Shown piece by piece: positions 26,601 through 41,600 of a stretch of 64,000 nucleotides of DNA (the stretch's first letter is position 1; each line of letters opens with the position of its first letter). Below the pieces are notes generated by a model, which was not told the DNA's origin, searched no databases, and saw only the letters and a program-made list of their open reading frames with translations. The position numbers were made by a program, and so were the translations under genes. Origin of the DNA: Sipunculus nudus (Eukaryota > Annelida > Sipuncula > Golfingiida > Sipunculidae); NCBI GenBank assembly GCA_026874595.1, contig CM049320.1:23075714-23139713 (forward strand), written 5' to 3'.

Positions 26601-29600
26601 TTTTTTTTTAAATTGTGAGATTTTGAAAAATGGAACTCTTGAGAAATATAGAAAATGGAACAATCGAGAAAATTAAACCACGCAAATACCAAGCCGACCA
26701 TAGTATTTCTTGCACATTCTATGCACATTGTAGGTGTTGTTAGAAAGTAACACACATATCTAAAGATAAGTCATGTTTATTTTAAGTGACATGATAGGCA
26801 GCAGCAGGTAAGTGGACTTGGGACTCCAGCTGGTCAAGTAGCTCTAACAGGGTAGCCCTAACAGGGCCCGCACCAGCTCCCTCACCAACAACAAATGTGG
26901 AGAGTAGAGTTTGATTCCAGTATTTTGGTTTCCAATTAATTGTAAGGAGATGAATAGAAGGGACATATGTACAGATTGTTGAGGAAGCCATACCAAGCCA
27001 AGAGCAAAAGGATCCAAGATGCCATCCCAGGTCAGCTCCAGAACACCATGCACCAGGTAAAAAAAAAAACAAAATTGGAGGAAAGAGCAGAGTAGCAGCA
27101 AAAAAATCCACTCCAGACCAAATGCCTGTGTCAGCAGCAATTTACATCCTCACCATGATGTTCTGCACCGTTTTTGACATCCCACTAGACTCTCTTATTT
27201 AAGAGGAGAAAAAGTGCTGGTAATTTTTCTGGGAATACAATTAGCCCTGAATAGGCTGCAAAGCAAGTAAATTAATGGTCCTGTGATTGTGTGAAAATGC
27301 TGGCAATCTACACCTGTTCCATAAACATGTGACCTATGGGTCATGACGCTCAGCTGACTGACATGTTGACAATTTATGTCCTTGCACAGGCAACTAATAA
27401 TATAATTTAGGTGGCATCACAGTTCATATTAGTTCAAGTTCATCAAGACCCATTGGAAAACCAAATTTGATGACAATCCATCCAACTGTTCCTGAGGAAT
27501 CTGGCAAATTTGTGTGTATTTTTCATTTTTTTCTGGGGTGCTCAAACATGGACTGTAACACAGAGAATATAGGTCACAGTGATCAAATTTCAGGTTTCTG
27601 AGGAGAACCTTTGAGGAACTCTCAGGATGTCAAGTAAGAAGATTCTGGCTCCAATGGTTATGATTTGTGCCTTGCTTTGGTATCAAATTTTCAATTATTC
27701 TGGGGATGCTTATTAGCCCCATAGCTCGTTGAATATGGGTAACAGAGACCTAATTTCAGGTTCAAAGAAGACTTTCATGGACCTCCCTGGAAATCAAGTT
27801 AGAAGATTATTGGTGCAGTGGTTATTATTTGTGCCCTGTAAACAGAAGACCGCATCTTTAAAGGTTTCAAAAATGTAGAAAATGCTAAAAATTCGAAAAA
27901 AAATCCAGGTGGTACTACCAGTCTGCAGGAACTGATGAAACACTCCATGATCAATATGCATACAAAGAATCATTGTGATCAATGCATTTGTTGTTCAGAC
28001 ACTGGAGTTTTTTATCAAATTTTTAATTATTCTGGGGGCTACATTCGAGCCTATTAGCTCAGAGGATATAGGTAACAGAGACCTAATTTTCTGAAGAGAA
28101 CTTTGAGGAACTCTCAGGATGTCAAGTTAGAAGATTCTAGGTCCAATGGTTATGATTTGTGCCCTGTTTACGGACAACTGTATCTTTAAAGGTCTAAAAA
28201 TTGGAAAAACAATATGTACAAATTTGAAATCCAGGTGGCGCCACCAGTCTGTGGGAACTAATCTATCACTCCATTATCAATATGCATGCGAAGAATCATG
28301 ATGATCAATGCATTAGTTGTTCAGATACTCAAATTTTTGTTCAAATTTTTTATTATTCTTGGGGGTATTCTTGTGCCCCATAGCTTGGAGAATATGGGTA
28401 ACACAGACCTAATTTCAGGTTTCCTAGGAGACTTTTCATGGACCTCATAGGATTTCAAGTTAGAAGATTCTAGATCCAGTGATTACCATTTATGCCCTTG
28501 TAACAGACAACCACATCTTTAGAGGTCTCAAAAAATGTGTAAAGATTTTTAGAAAATCCTGGAAAATACCAGTCTGCAGGAAGTGACAAAACACTCCAAG
28601 ATGAATATGAATGCAACGAATCATGGTGATCAATGTATTAGTTGTTCAAATACTTGAGCATTCGTATTAAATTTTTAATTATTTTGGGGGGTACTTCTGA
28701 GCCCCATAGCTTGGAGGATATGAGTAACAGAGACATAATTTCAGGTATCAAGGAGATTTTTAATGGGCCTCCCTGGATGTCAAGTTAAAAGATTCTAGGT
28801 CCAGTGGGTAACGATGTGTGCCCTGTTAACAGACGGACGGACAGAAAGACAGACAAAGGCCAAAGAGTGATCGCTATAGCTCAGATGACTTTCAGTCAGC
28901 TGAGCTAAAAATGTCTGAGAACAAATGCCCTGGATCGCTAGAAATGTTTATCCCTGTATATGATACAGAGAAAACTTACTGTAAACCACTGTGAGGTGAG
29001 GTCGCTCTCACCAAGAAAAAGGGTAGATATCTGGAACAGCCCTGTATACAAAGCCCCCGCCAACAACCGCATAAATCCTGCTCGAACACTGAAATAGTTG
29101 TTCATGTTACAAACAAGTGTCAAGAGTTAAACCCGCTAAGGTTAAATACATAAATGCAACAGTAAGAACTGTTTAAGTTACATGCATGAGTTCTACAGTT
29201 TTAATTTTTCAGTAAAACAATATTACTTTTCAGCAGTGTTTAGATTCCCTTCCCCGATAGCATGTCAGCAACTGATGATCGATTAATAGTCACATTTGAG
29301 AAGTGCTGGGAAACACAGATTGTTCTAAAGTATGTTCATATAATGTTATGAAGGTGTACCTTCTGTCATTATGAAGCCTACCTTTTGTGAAAAATTCTGT
29401 AATTAATTATGGCAATGCATGATCATTGGTACGTTTGCATCAGCTGACTGATCATCAGTTATAATCGATCATCCGTCCCAACACTACTTTTCAGGTTATA
29501 CACAAGAAGTGTTCATGTTACATACCGTAAAAGTCGTTGCAGAAGTCTTATCCTTATTACAAGTCGCACCCTGACTTTTAGGATCCTTCTGGGGAAAAGC

Positions 29601-32600
29601 CATTCAAGTTTTGTTTCAGGAAAGTCCATAATACAGGTCACACCCAGACTTCAGAGGCGTCCAAACCACCTGATACTTATGGGATTTGAGTATCATTCCT
29701 TGTGGTGTCCCCGTAGTACTAATGTGGTTTATTAACTAGATAAACCATTTAACCATAAAATTAATTGGACAGCTTTAATACAATGCTTATATTTCAGGAA
29801 TTACAACAGAATCATTACATATTAAGTCGGTGTGCGATTGTCAGATAAGATTTGTACAGTGCCAGAGCAGCTGTGTCGGATAACATTTTGTGCTGTGAAA
29901 CGATGTCATTATTGCCATTTCTTACTAGTAACATCAGAATGCAAATATCAAATTAAATTACTGTATTAACAAACTAAAAGAGTCTGAAGCAAAATACTAT
30001 CACAATCAAGCAGCTCTGTAAATTGTTAAAGATTGTCAAAATCAGGAGGATTCATTAGACTATGAATACTTTGCGCACGCGTGACGAGTCCTGAACCGTC
30101 GCATTGGGCATATTTTAACTAAAGACTATTGAAGGATGGAAAGAATAATTAAGTTTGAATTTATTCACCTAATTTCTTAAATGGGCTTTAAAACTGAATT
30201 AAGTAAAGCTTTAATTAATTGTTACAACTTACCATCAACGCGCGGTACATGCACGGTATTATTGAAATCACTGAAATATGTCAGGCAACAAGGGGATAAT
30301 GAACTCTTTATTGACCAGTCAGTTAAATGTAAAATAAACATAATTGAATTTACTGGTATTATATTTACTGAGACTAATGATTTTATTCTGTGATAATATC
30401 TGGAAAGTCGAATTTTCATTGTTATCAGTGATTATATTCAAATGGCTTAGATGTAGGCCCATGGCAAACTCAGCCGTACTGAACCAGATCCGTCATGACA
30501 CCAAACAATGCTGGTTCCCGTAGAATTTAGGTATGATTGTGGCAATTTCAGAAAATAAAATATATACTTGTATGGTGTTTGTTATTTCATTGTATTTTTT
30601 CATGTCTTCATTTAAAAAAATTACGAATACGTCAACGCACGATTGACCGTAATGCACGTGTGCCGCTTTATTGTTGACCGGGCATACGATCGTCATGAAT
30701 AAGACACGGGTAAAACATGAAGCAAATCGTATATTTGCAGCTCACGTGAAAAGTTATAACAAACATTGTAATCCAATACGCTTGAAAACCAAGAGATGGT
30801 GACGGTGACCTGATGGTTCTTAAAATGGGGAGTTATAACTGTGGATATCAGTCACGGAAGGCTTAGTTGACCTGGGGATGTAAAGGTTATTGCACGGGTG
30901 ACCTGGGGCTTGAACTTCTGCTACATGGCTTCAAAGGTCAGCTGGTACTCAGCGATCAACCGGGCAGGCAACAGAATTCAATTGTCTGTAATGGATCAAG
31001 CCTGAATGTGACGCAACTTTACATTTGTAAACGGTTATGGAACCACAAGTTTTTCATAATGACACAGATACCCATAAAGATTAAATGGAGAGAAAATATA
31101 CATCAAAGAGCGGCAGACTGGCATATGCGACAAACTGACTCGTGATATAACACTAATGCATATAAGGAAGTGTCACTTGAATTGCGACTTGTCAGAACAG
31201 GTAGGTCTTGAACTGGGCAAATTGTATGTTAATAAAATGAAACTTCCATCAGTTCACAAAATATAAGGCAGGTTTTCATAAGGGATGGTTAAAGGTGTAA
31301 ATTATTGGGGAGAGCCATGTAACTAAGCGCTTGTTAAAGGTATCGCCGAATATCACTCAACTGACGTCGTTCCATATACCGGGAAAGCTGACTGAGACGG
31401 GATAAGTACATATTATAAGTCGCACCCTGACTTTGCTAGAAAATTCTTGTTTTTAGAATTCGATTTCCTAGTACAAGTTGCGACTTCTGCAACAACTTTT
31501 ACGGTACATATATTTATGCTATAGTTATACCCGTTTAGGCAACCTACATAAGTAATACAGAGTTACAACTGTTAACAGTTCACCCATACATGCTACAGAA
31601 ATAGATTTTCTGGTTACATGCTTAATTGCAACAGTTATAATTTTTCAGGTTATTACATACATGAATGCTACTATTAAAACTGTTCATGTTACATACATAT
31701 ATCCCACAGTTACAACTGTTCCAGTTGTAATTCCACAGTAATAATTGTTTAGAATACTTACTGAAGTGCTACAGTTATAACTGTTATTGTTACATACATA
31801 AATGCAACAGTATTGACTGTTCATGTTACATACATATATCATTCATTTATAACTGTTCAGGGTACAAAACAAAATGTTACAGTTATAAATGTTTAGGTTT
31901 ACCGTGACCCACCTATAAATACTAATTTACCCACCTGTCAGGAAGTTCTCCTGTACTGGGGTCAGAGTAAGCACCTTTTACCAGATTCTGGTACCTGGTC
32001 AATGGAAACTGCAACAAAAGATGAAACAATAATGTGTGAAACTTTTATTAAAACATAAAATACTGACATGTTACCAAAATCAGGCGCACTTCTAAGTTAA
32101 CTTGTACTATCTCTGTTGTCCTGACAAATGGCTTGTCTACTTATGTTTGTAACAACATCACAGTGTTTAATACTGGTGGGTATAGCTATTTTCAACCTTA
32201 TTCTTTGAAGTCTGTTTATGTTACACAGGGAATTGACCTATACACGAACTCTATGCGACCTTAATCGCATACTCATTCAATGAATAAACATAAGCATGGG
32301 ACTAAGAGCAACCAATCAGGTGACCTTAAAGATTGTAAAGCGACAATCATCTGACAAAAATAAAATTTTGCATAATTTGACAGAGCTCTGTCAAACAGAA
32401 CACGTGTAGTCTGTAAATACTACAAGTATACCCATGTCGGCTTGTTTTCCGGGATATTTTATTATACAAAGGAGACAGTATATAAAGTTTTCAGGCTATA
32501 GGTTGCAGAAGCTATTCCTACGACTACGGAGTGAATAATGTCTTATCTGGCATGTAATTCGTATGGGACAAATTATCCAATATATATTGCAACATAGTTC

Positions 32601-35600
32601 ATATATGACTGCGATATAGTAAACAATGATCAGGTGATACCAGTTGATGACGTCAGTCAATAAGACATCATGAGCCATCGCCCTTTGTGACTTCATTATT
32701 ATGTTATAATCAGCTCTCGCTACCATGGGCATGGAAGTCCATATGTGTAGGAGCGTTTTGGGAGCTCATTATAATAATACGTTAAAAGGGCGGAGCATTT
32801 GGGCTGAGGTGGATAGGTCAGTTACTATGTCTGACACATCTAATATGGGAGTTCATGAACAAGGACAAGACATTTTCTGCCACTTATCCTTGGTCAAGTA
32901 GAAAAAGACAAAAATATAATATTCATTGAAAAATATGTAAAGAATATGTGAGTGAGAATGTATATTTAATTTAAAACATCGATTCTTAAACGAATGAATG
33001 GGCAATTGTAATGGGCAATTTTAACTTTTATTGCAATCAAATTTATTCTTCAGCAAAAATAAAGCGCTCTGGCAATTGTCAGCAAAACTCAAGGTTTGCT
33101 ATTCATTAGAACCTGTGTGTGGTCTATTCCACAAAGAGGTGCCCAAAGATGACCGTCTGCATGTAACGCGGCGTAGGTATCCAGACATGGCCTAATGTTA
33201 AACAGAGTGCAGGAACTATGGCTAGCATGATTATAGGATGCTAATAATAAAGAAATATTTCTGATCAGTATGTTACATTGTAAGCACTCTGGCAGAAGAA
33301 AATGGATTACATCTGATTCAGATTATTAACTGTTTATACTTTGCAACTTGTGTAATACTTCAATAACCTTAAGCAATGATGTTAATGTGGTCTCAAAGCT
33401 GATGATATACTCACTTACTCACCATATTAAACATAATAAGGGTAAAATGAAACAGGCATATTGATTTTGGTTATTGTCATTAATAACCTTGAATTAAAAG
33501 TTGTTTTATTTTGACAAGTTGGAAATGGCTGCTGACAAACAAATTTTTCATTACACTTGTCTGTGGGCAAGCAAAGAAATTTCATATTTCCATACCCTTA
33601 TTAAACATGATGCAATATTCATGTTTTCACAATAAACATTTTAAGAATAATTCTTACAAATAAATAGGTCTCAAGCGTATTGGACAATAAAGACAACAGA
33701 CAGAAAGTGACTGCTATGACTGTAAGAAAAGCTTAAACAAGAGCACCTCAAATGGTGCATTATACGCCCTTTGCATATTTTTTTACCACTGACCTCATTA
33801 AACATGCGCATATTGGCTGAAATGTAAATCAGGTGAGAAAGTATTGGTAAATATGTAAAATGAGTTTCATGAAAATCCAAAGGATCTTGGTAAGTCACCA
33901 GGGTGCCTCCAAAGTGTGGTGACCTCTGACCTCATTTTATATGCGTGGATTTTGCTGGAAATCTAACTCAGGCAGGATATTTTATTGCTGAACATTTCTA
34001 TTGAGTTTTATTAAAATCCATCATGTTCCTCAGAAATTATCACAGCCACACCAAAAATTAGCCTATTGACCTCTGACCTTATTAAATATACGTGGATTCT
34101 GCCCATAATCAAACTCAGGTGAGATAATTGGTAAGTGGTTACGGTGAGTTTCCTGAAAATCAATCACGGCCCCGGTAAGTTATCACGGCAACACTAAACG
34201 TTAACAGACAAACAGATGGTGGGTATACCATAATACGTCCCTTTATAGACGGGCGTATAAAAAACATGCTGACACATGTACTAACACAAACTTTGTTGTC
34301 ATTTTTTTCACTCCTGTTCACTTTACCTACCTGAGGCCCAACCAAGAAGCCTCCAAAGAAGTAGGTATGTGCTGCCATCTCTAATAAACTGGGTACTTTT
34401 GGTAGAGCTGTTTCTTTTTGTTCTGATGATAAGGTCTCCTGTGGAAAAACAAAACAGTCTCATTTTGTTATTTGGTGTTTTTTTTTTGTGTTTTCCATAA
34501 AATATAGGACTTTCAATATGTACAGTAAAATGCAGAAAACAAACACCAGCAAATTCCCCCCTCCAGAAAAATATCTAAGAATAAAAAAATTAAGATTCTT
34601 GTTTACCCAATTGATCATGAGCTAAACTTTTCCTTGTTTGAATGGCAAAAACACAGACCATGACTTATTTACATTCTTATTTTCATTTGAGGAACATTTT
34701 CAAGCTGGATGTTTATGCTAGCTATAATACTTATATTATGTAAATAATATGTATTTTCTAAAAAGTGCACATAATATATTACCTACTCTTATACACAAGA
34801 TAGTCTAATACACAAGGTTTAACAGTAAGCAATACATACATATGATATACAGTCAACATATTGTTAACTTAGTTACACATAAATCTTTTACACTAATGTT
34901 TACTGTATAAAATGTACATAGATGAACTTGCCACTTTTTTATGGCCATCAAAGACGTCAAACACGAGTCCCGTGAGTCGTAAGGTCAGCACACACTGGGC
35001 TGTCGTCCACCTTATCTGGTAAGTCCCATCCATGTGTGACAAATAACCTGCACATAGGTAGACCTGTAAAAACAACAAAGAACATATCACACACCTGTTA
35101 AAGGGACATAACATAATCAAGATCAATATTATGCCTATTCTTTCACACAATCAGTTCAGTTTTGCTTTATACAAAGGTTTCCCAGCAGAACCATCCCAGC
35201 ACACAGTCTCATATCCTCGCATACGACTGTTTAACACCTTGTTATGACTGTGTGTATTTGTAATTACAGTCCACGTGTGTCTGTTTACCATATCTAGGCA
35301 CGCATGAAAGGAGGTCCAATAAATAGGGGCAACACAGGGTGTTTCAGCCTGTGGTAACATGTATTATACTTTTTTTGGTTTCTTGAACATGACAACCCTA
35401 TCCATGATCTTCCATCAACTTGATTTTGGGATCAATCCATGCAAGATTTCATGAGATATTTAAGAATTTGTGTGATTTTCCCCAAAATTTGACATATTCA
35501 AGGTCAAGGACACTCTCCTAGTCAAGGTCATGACCTCATTTTTAATAACTAGGCAGCATGACCGGAGGTATGATAAATAGGGGCAACATGTGGTGTTTCA

Positions 35601-38600
35601 GCCTGTGGGAACATGTATTATATTTTTTTGGTCAAGTCAGTCAGGGCTTCTCCTGATTGACATGTGTTGAGGCTCCGCACTGCACACGGCCCCAAGTGCT
35701 GTGTTATGTTGATACCTGCAATCACGCCCGGTCCACTGTTTTCAACACTCGTTTACAGGAGTAAGCAAACAGTTTCAAGGCAATGTTTTGGCAGAAACAG
35801 ATTTATTTTAAAGGGAAGAAACTATTTTTCGTGTTAACTCAACATGCTTTGTAAGTGATTGGGGCCCCTTTAAATTGTAGATGATCTACAAATTTCAGCT
35901 ACAGAGGCAAGACAATTAAAAAGAGTAATGGATGTGCCTCTACAATTAAGGATACCTACTTGACATAAAACTTATCTGTACAAACTTTTATTTCATTATT
36001 CTTTGGTGGAGGAAACTGCCTCCATTTTTCAATGCTGACTTGTCTAATTCATATCCTAAATATGTTCATCAGAAGAGTTCCATTTCGTTTTGGAACTGCA
36101 TGACAGGGTGGTAGCACTTGCTTCCTGTCATTTTTATTTTATATTCTGGTGTCAACCAGGCCCGGTGTCTATTGCACCTGCATGTCTTGGGTGTGTATAA
36201 TCCTCCCCATTGCTGGGTCATTACACCAAGAAGCCTCCTAAAGACACACTAGTTTGTGAGTGATACATGGCTATGGGGCCCAGCCTTCCCATTAAGCCTG
36301 CAGAGCGCTCACCCTGGGTTGGAATCGACTGTGAAAATCTCATGGCTCCTTGAGGCTTGTACCCTATGCACTACCCCATAACCACAGAAGCTGTGGTTTA
36401 CCTGTACTAACTTTGTTTTTTGGTGATGTTGTATAGAACAATGAATACAAAACTAAACTATTTGGACGTGTTTTTTATTGATGAAACAAATCACTTCATA
36501 ATATTATAAATTAGTATCCATGAAAAAAAACGCTATTGATAACTGTCTGCCATACTTGCTACAAGACTTCATCTGCACATACCTTTTCTCTTTCCACTGA
36601 CCCCACATTCTTGCTACCACATTTAATCTCCTCCTCTGTATCAGTCCCCCACATCACTACTATCATTTACATTTTATCTAATCCTCTGAAAAATACTTCA
36701 ACCATTACCATCTGTTAATAAATGTTACATATATATAATATGTGCTATATTTACATTTCTAGACCTGTTGCCAAAACAGGCCTAGAGGCACAAATAGTCC
36801 CCTGCCATATGCTTAATTGGGAGACTGTGGCATCAGTGATGGGTTGGGATGGAAGGACAGACAGGAACAACTTAAGTAGTCCTCCCTTCTTACGGCATGG
36901 GGACTTGAGATTATTCTTCTGTACTTGGTGGTAACAGGCAGATCTGTGATCACTGAATGTGATTATTAACCACACGAGGCCAGCATCTGAGCACTGTGAT
37001 TAATAGAATCAGATCATAAGTAGACAGTGGTCACAGACCACAACCTCCACCCGTGTCCTGATCAAACTACACAGCAACAAAGGATATTAGTCACAGTGCA
37101 ACATCCCCTTTCAATGGTTAGCTCTTTAATAATGGAAAATGAAATAGCCATATGTCACAATGAAAAGAATACCTTTGAACAAATAAACATACTGTGGTGA
37201 TCCCTGATTATCTCCAAAATTTAATGAATTGTCTTTCCCCTCCACAATAATTAACTAGAATACAGGAAGTCGACAAGCGACTACGTGTATCCGCCTAAAT
37301 CAGAGTGGAACGGGTGAAGTGAGGCATGGATTTAGTGGCAAGGGGAAATAGAGTGTTGCATATTAGCATGGATGTCTGCAGCCAAATTGTGTATGTAGGT
37401 TGCCCCCCCCCCCACCACAAAATCCAGAAAGACGTCCAAGTTGTATACATATGCAAAATTTAAGGCAGATAAGCAAACCACTACATGTATATATGCGTGA
37501 TTTTTGCCCGTGGCAGACAAACAGATGGACGCTGAGCAAAAATGGTTGCAGATGACGCCACCAGTTTTGCGTATGATAAAGAGCTATGTGAGAACTATAC
37601 ACATGCAAAACTTTGGCCCAATCGGTCAAACGGTTCCCAAGATATGAGCTTGGATGTCTGCTGCATAAACTAGAATGCAGGTGGCGTCACCTGTCATAAA
37701 ATCAAGAGAGCTGTCGGGGATGTATAAACCTGCAAAATTTTAGGCAGATATGTCAAACCACTGCCAAGATATGAGTGATTTTATCCCATGGCAGACAAAC
37801 AGACAGGAGCTGTGCAAAAATGGCTGCAGGTGGCGCCACCAGTTTTGCATATGATAAAGAGCTATGTGAGATCTATACACATGCAAAATTTTGGCCCAAT
37901 CAGTCAAACGGTTCCCGAGATATGAGCTTGGATGTCTGCAGCGTAAACGTGAATGTAGGAGGCGCCACCTGTCATAAAATCAGAAAAGCTTTCCAGGATG
38001 TATACGCATGCCGAATTTCAGGTGAATTAGTCCAAGTCACTGCAGAGATATGAGTGATTTTAACCCAAGGCAAACGAACAGATGGACACTGTGCAAACAT
38101 GGTTGCAGGTGGGGCCACCATTTTTTGTGTATGTTATAAAGCTCTCCAAGGGCTACATTTGTGCAAAAAAAATTTCCTGATCGGTCAAACGGTTCCCGAG
38201 ATATGTAGGTTTATGTGTGAAAACAGACGCACAAACGGACGCAGAGCGCAGAGGAAAGGTCAGAGGTCAAAACAAAATCGGGGCGCAGCAGTTCACATGT
38301 GACCCGAACATAATCCCGGGTTTCGTAAAATTCCGCCCAGCGGTTACGGAGGAGTTCTCCGGACACCTACGCGGCGGCCGCGGCGGCCGCGGCGGCGTGC
38401 AGCTGAAAACATAGGATCCACAAAACTCTGTTTTGGCGGATACAATTAGATCTATTCAGAACATTTTGTGAGAAAAACTGCATCAAGACAAATCAAATAA
38501 GAAAGAGTAAAACATAATATCCCTTGCTGCTTGGCAAAGGTATAATAAATTTCATACAAATTGTTGCATTGTGAAACTGTAAGTATTTTATTTGTTGTGT

Positions 38601-41600
38601 GAGTGATGTTGCATAATCTCAGGAAGTAAAATTACAAAGTGCAGCCAAAGGTAATTTCTCTTACTTTTGCCTTCATCTGATTATGTAATGCAGTTTATTG
38701 GGCAAAGGTTAAAGAAAACTATGTCATCAGATAACAATGTCCACTCATAAAGAAATTTCCTCATTCACAGGCATACAAGCTCAAGGGTTATGACTGCTAA
38801 AATTTAACATACACAAATGTTTTATCTTTTGTGCAGAATTCAAAATTAAGTTTCCAGCATACTGTTTTGGACTGTGGCCAATGCTGAATCATCTGTCAAA
38901 GTTTGTGATAATAATATCAACACTATCTTGTGCATGAGTTAAATCTTGCAACTAAGATGAAGGATAAAAGGACCCAAATGGTTAAAGAATTCTCAATAAA
39001 TGTTTAAATTTTATCAAATTTATTTATTGCAAAATGAAAAATGGAAGCAGTGAATCGATAGAACAGTAATTTTTTTTTGGTATGGCCTATCTGCTTTTAT
39101 TCCTAAAAAATTAGGACCTCCTAATATATGATTTCAGTATAGGAACAGCCATATTTAAGAATCTAGTGATCATGTTTTCTTTTATCATTTTATGCACCAC
39201 TGCCTGAAGACTACATGACACTTATTACGTACTCAGTGTGTCATCAAATGCTAGTAATTACCAGTACTGCATTTTTTTCATTAATGCTCTGCGCAAAGCA
39301 GGAGATTGGCAAACTTGACAAATTGACAAACTTGCAATTTCAACTTGATTGTCAGACTCAAAATGAATTTGACTGGGGAAATATAGTTGGGCACCCTATG
39401 AGCACTAAGTGCATCTCAGAACTTCGGCAAATATCTCTCATTCAGGTGATAGATAAAGAAAAGAGGACTCACATTCTTTGACTACTTGTACAAAATGAGT
39501 ACTAGGGTGACTGTTGAGAGCTGCACACATTCCCAGCCCTCCAAAAAAATTATTGTTCTGGTTGAAAGATTTGATGATATTTATTTCTTTAAATGAACCA
39601 CCAGAATCCAAATCCCCCCCCCCCCCCCATGCCTGGCCATTAGTCTGCCTGTCTATTTCATGATCTTTGCCTGTCTGACTGTCATAAAGAATGCAATCTA
39701 TTTTACAGTCTGTTCCACAATAGCACCATTTCAGCCCTCTGACATAAATTAGAGTCAACCACCAGCACACTGGCTGTCAGAGAGCCTTTACACCCTTCAA
39801 CAAGTAACAAACTTTCAGGCAAAATAAGGCTGCAAATATTTTCATCATTTTCTCATGGTCAACTAGTATGCTGTCACTTGACATAAACCAGAACAATCAT
39901 TACCGGTATATTTAGGTACACTTTCTAACAACACCTAACATGAGCCAGAATAATTTTATTTTATCTCAGCATTTTGGGAAATCCCTCCACATGTTTACTG
40001 AACTTCATACCAAATGAATAAAAGCATAGCTTGCAAGGTTACTGGACGCAGATAACTTTTACGTGATACAGAAAATGACTCTTTATTACAGAGAAAGCCT
40101 AATGTTAAGATTATGGGCTGTATACCAAGATAAGAATGCAACATAATGGAAGACCACTGCAAAGCATTCCTTGGTATACCTTGTATTACAACTCAAGTTG
40201 AGTTTTCCAGTGCTATATATGAGCCTACTGAGTTGCCCTAAAGATAGTCTCACCACCCATGTCCACACGTTTTATATTTATTATATATTTTGGCAAGTCA
40301 AAGAACAGCTAATTAATTTGCACCCAAGGCAAAAAGAGGAAACTGTGAAATTAACTGTTTTGGAAATAATAATCTACAGCATGTCTTTTACCTATAAACA
40401 ATTTAAAAGCAGTTTGAGAAACTAGTCCATTCTTAACACCGGACTATGAAACTGACATGGCAGAGATTAGTGATGACAGCATAATAGATGTGACACACAA
40501 AAGACCAGTGATGGGTGGATGATCGATTATAATTGATGACAGGTCGATGGGTGCAAAACAATGTGATCATCGATCATGCAGTGTCATAATCAATAAGATG
40601 CAAATAACACAAGCTTTGTGATGAGGAAATGTATGCTTTCATTTAATCCATGTGCGCGAACTCAAGAAAAGCCTATGTTTACTAATAACTTAATACAGAA
40701 GGTTATAACATACATTTATGTTATAGAATTATTGTATATACTGACAAACATGTGGGCATGTATATCAGGTGAGAAAATGTACACGTCTTTACATAGTAAA
40801 AAATTTCATACTGCTTTACAACATAATTCCAATTATCGACAGTAGAGGTCAACTGATTTTTACAGAAGATCAATCATGAAATTACAACTGCTTCCAAACA
40901 CTACAAAAGACATACCTAAGGGACCAATGATAAAGAGCTGCCAACCATTGTTTACAGTGAATTTTGTTTTCTCCTTGTGTACAATGTTGCTTATTCAATG
41001 GTCACAAAGTGATTTACCTTCTGTCATCACATTACTCTGATTACAAAAGTTTCCTAACAAAAATCAACACAGCTTACAGGCAAAATGCCTCTTTATCACC
41101 TGTTTAATATATTGTTTCAATGGTTCTGTGTATAGATAAATACATTCCAATTGAGTTTATTTACCATTATAAGACCTCAGAGCTCTAAAAGCAGAGGTCG
41201 TAATAACGCCTTTCCGCCTGTCTCAGACAGGCAAACACATGCATGTAAAAGGTGAACTCCCAGATGCTCCAGACATTACAAATAATGAAAAGTACCCAAA
41301 AATGAAATATTTCATTGCATAATGGCAACTTTGAACCCCCAGCTACCCTGGTCCCCATGCTTTTATGGCTTCCCAGCACTGATGAAATCATACAGCTCTG
41401 TGATCTGCAGAGCAGCAGAACCATAACAGAGCCAAGAATCAGTTGAAAGCCCAGCCCCATTTTTACGTTGTAAGGAAATACATTATTGGCCGATAGTCAT
41501 GTTACTCTGGGCTATATACAATCACAAAAAGATTGACTGGTAACCACTGGCGTCATAACTACACATTAACCATTGTGAAGAAATGTCAAAAACGGAGTGA

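Noticed and set aside
26782-27140. 109- and 98-codon minus-strand frames with hydrophobic segments as missing exons of the acyltransferase
   Set aside because: Exons 7 and 8 already join in phase and match the family without a gap, so no exon is needed in intron 7.
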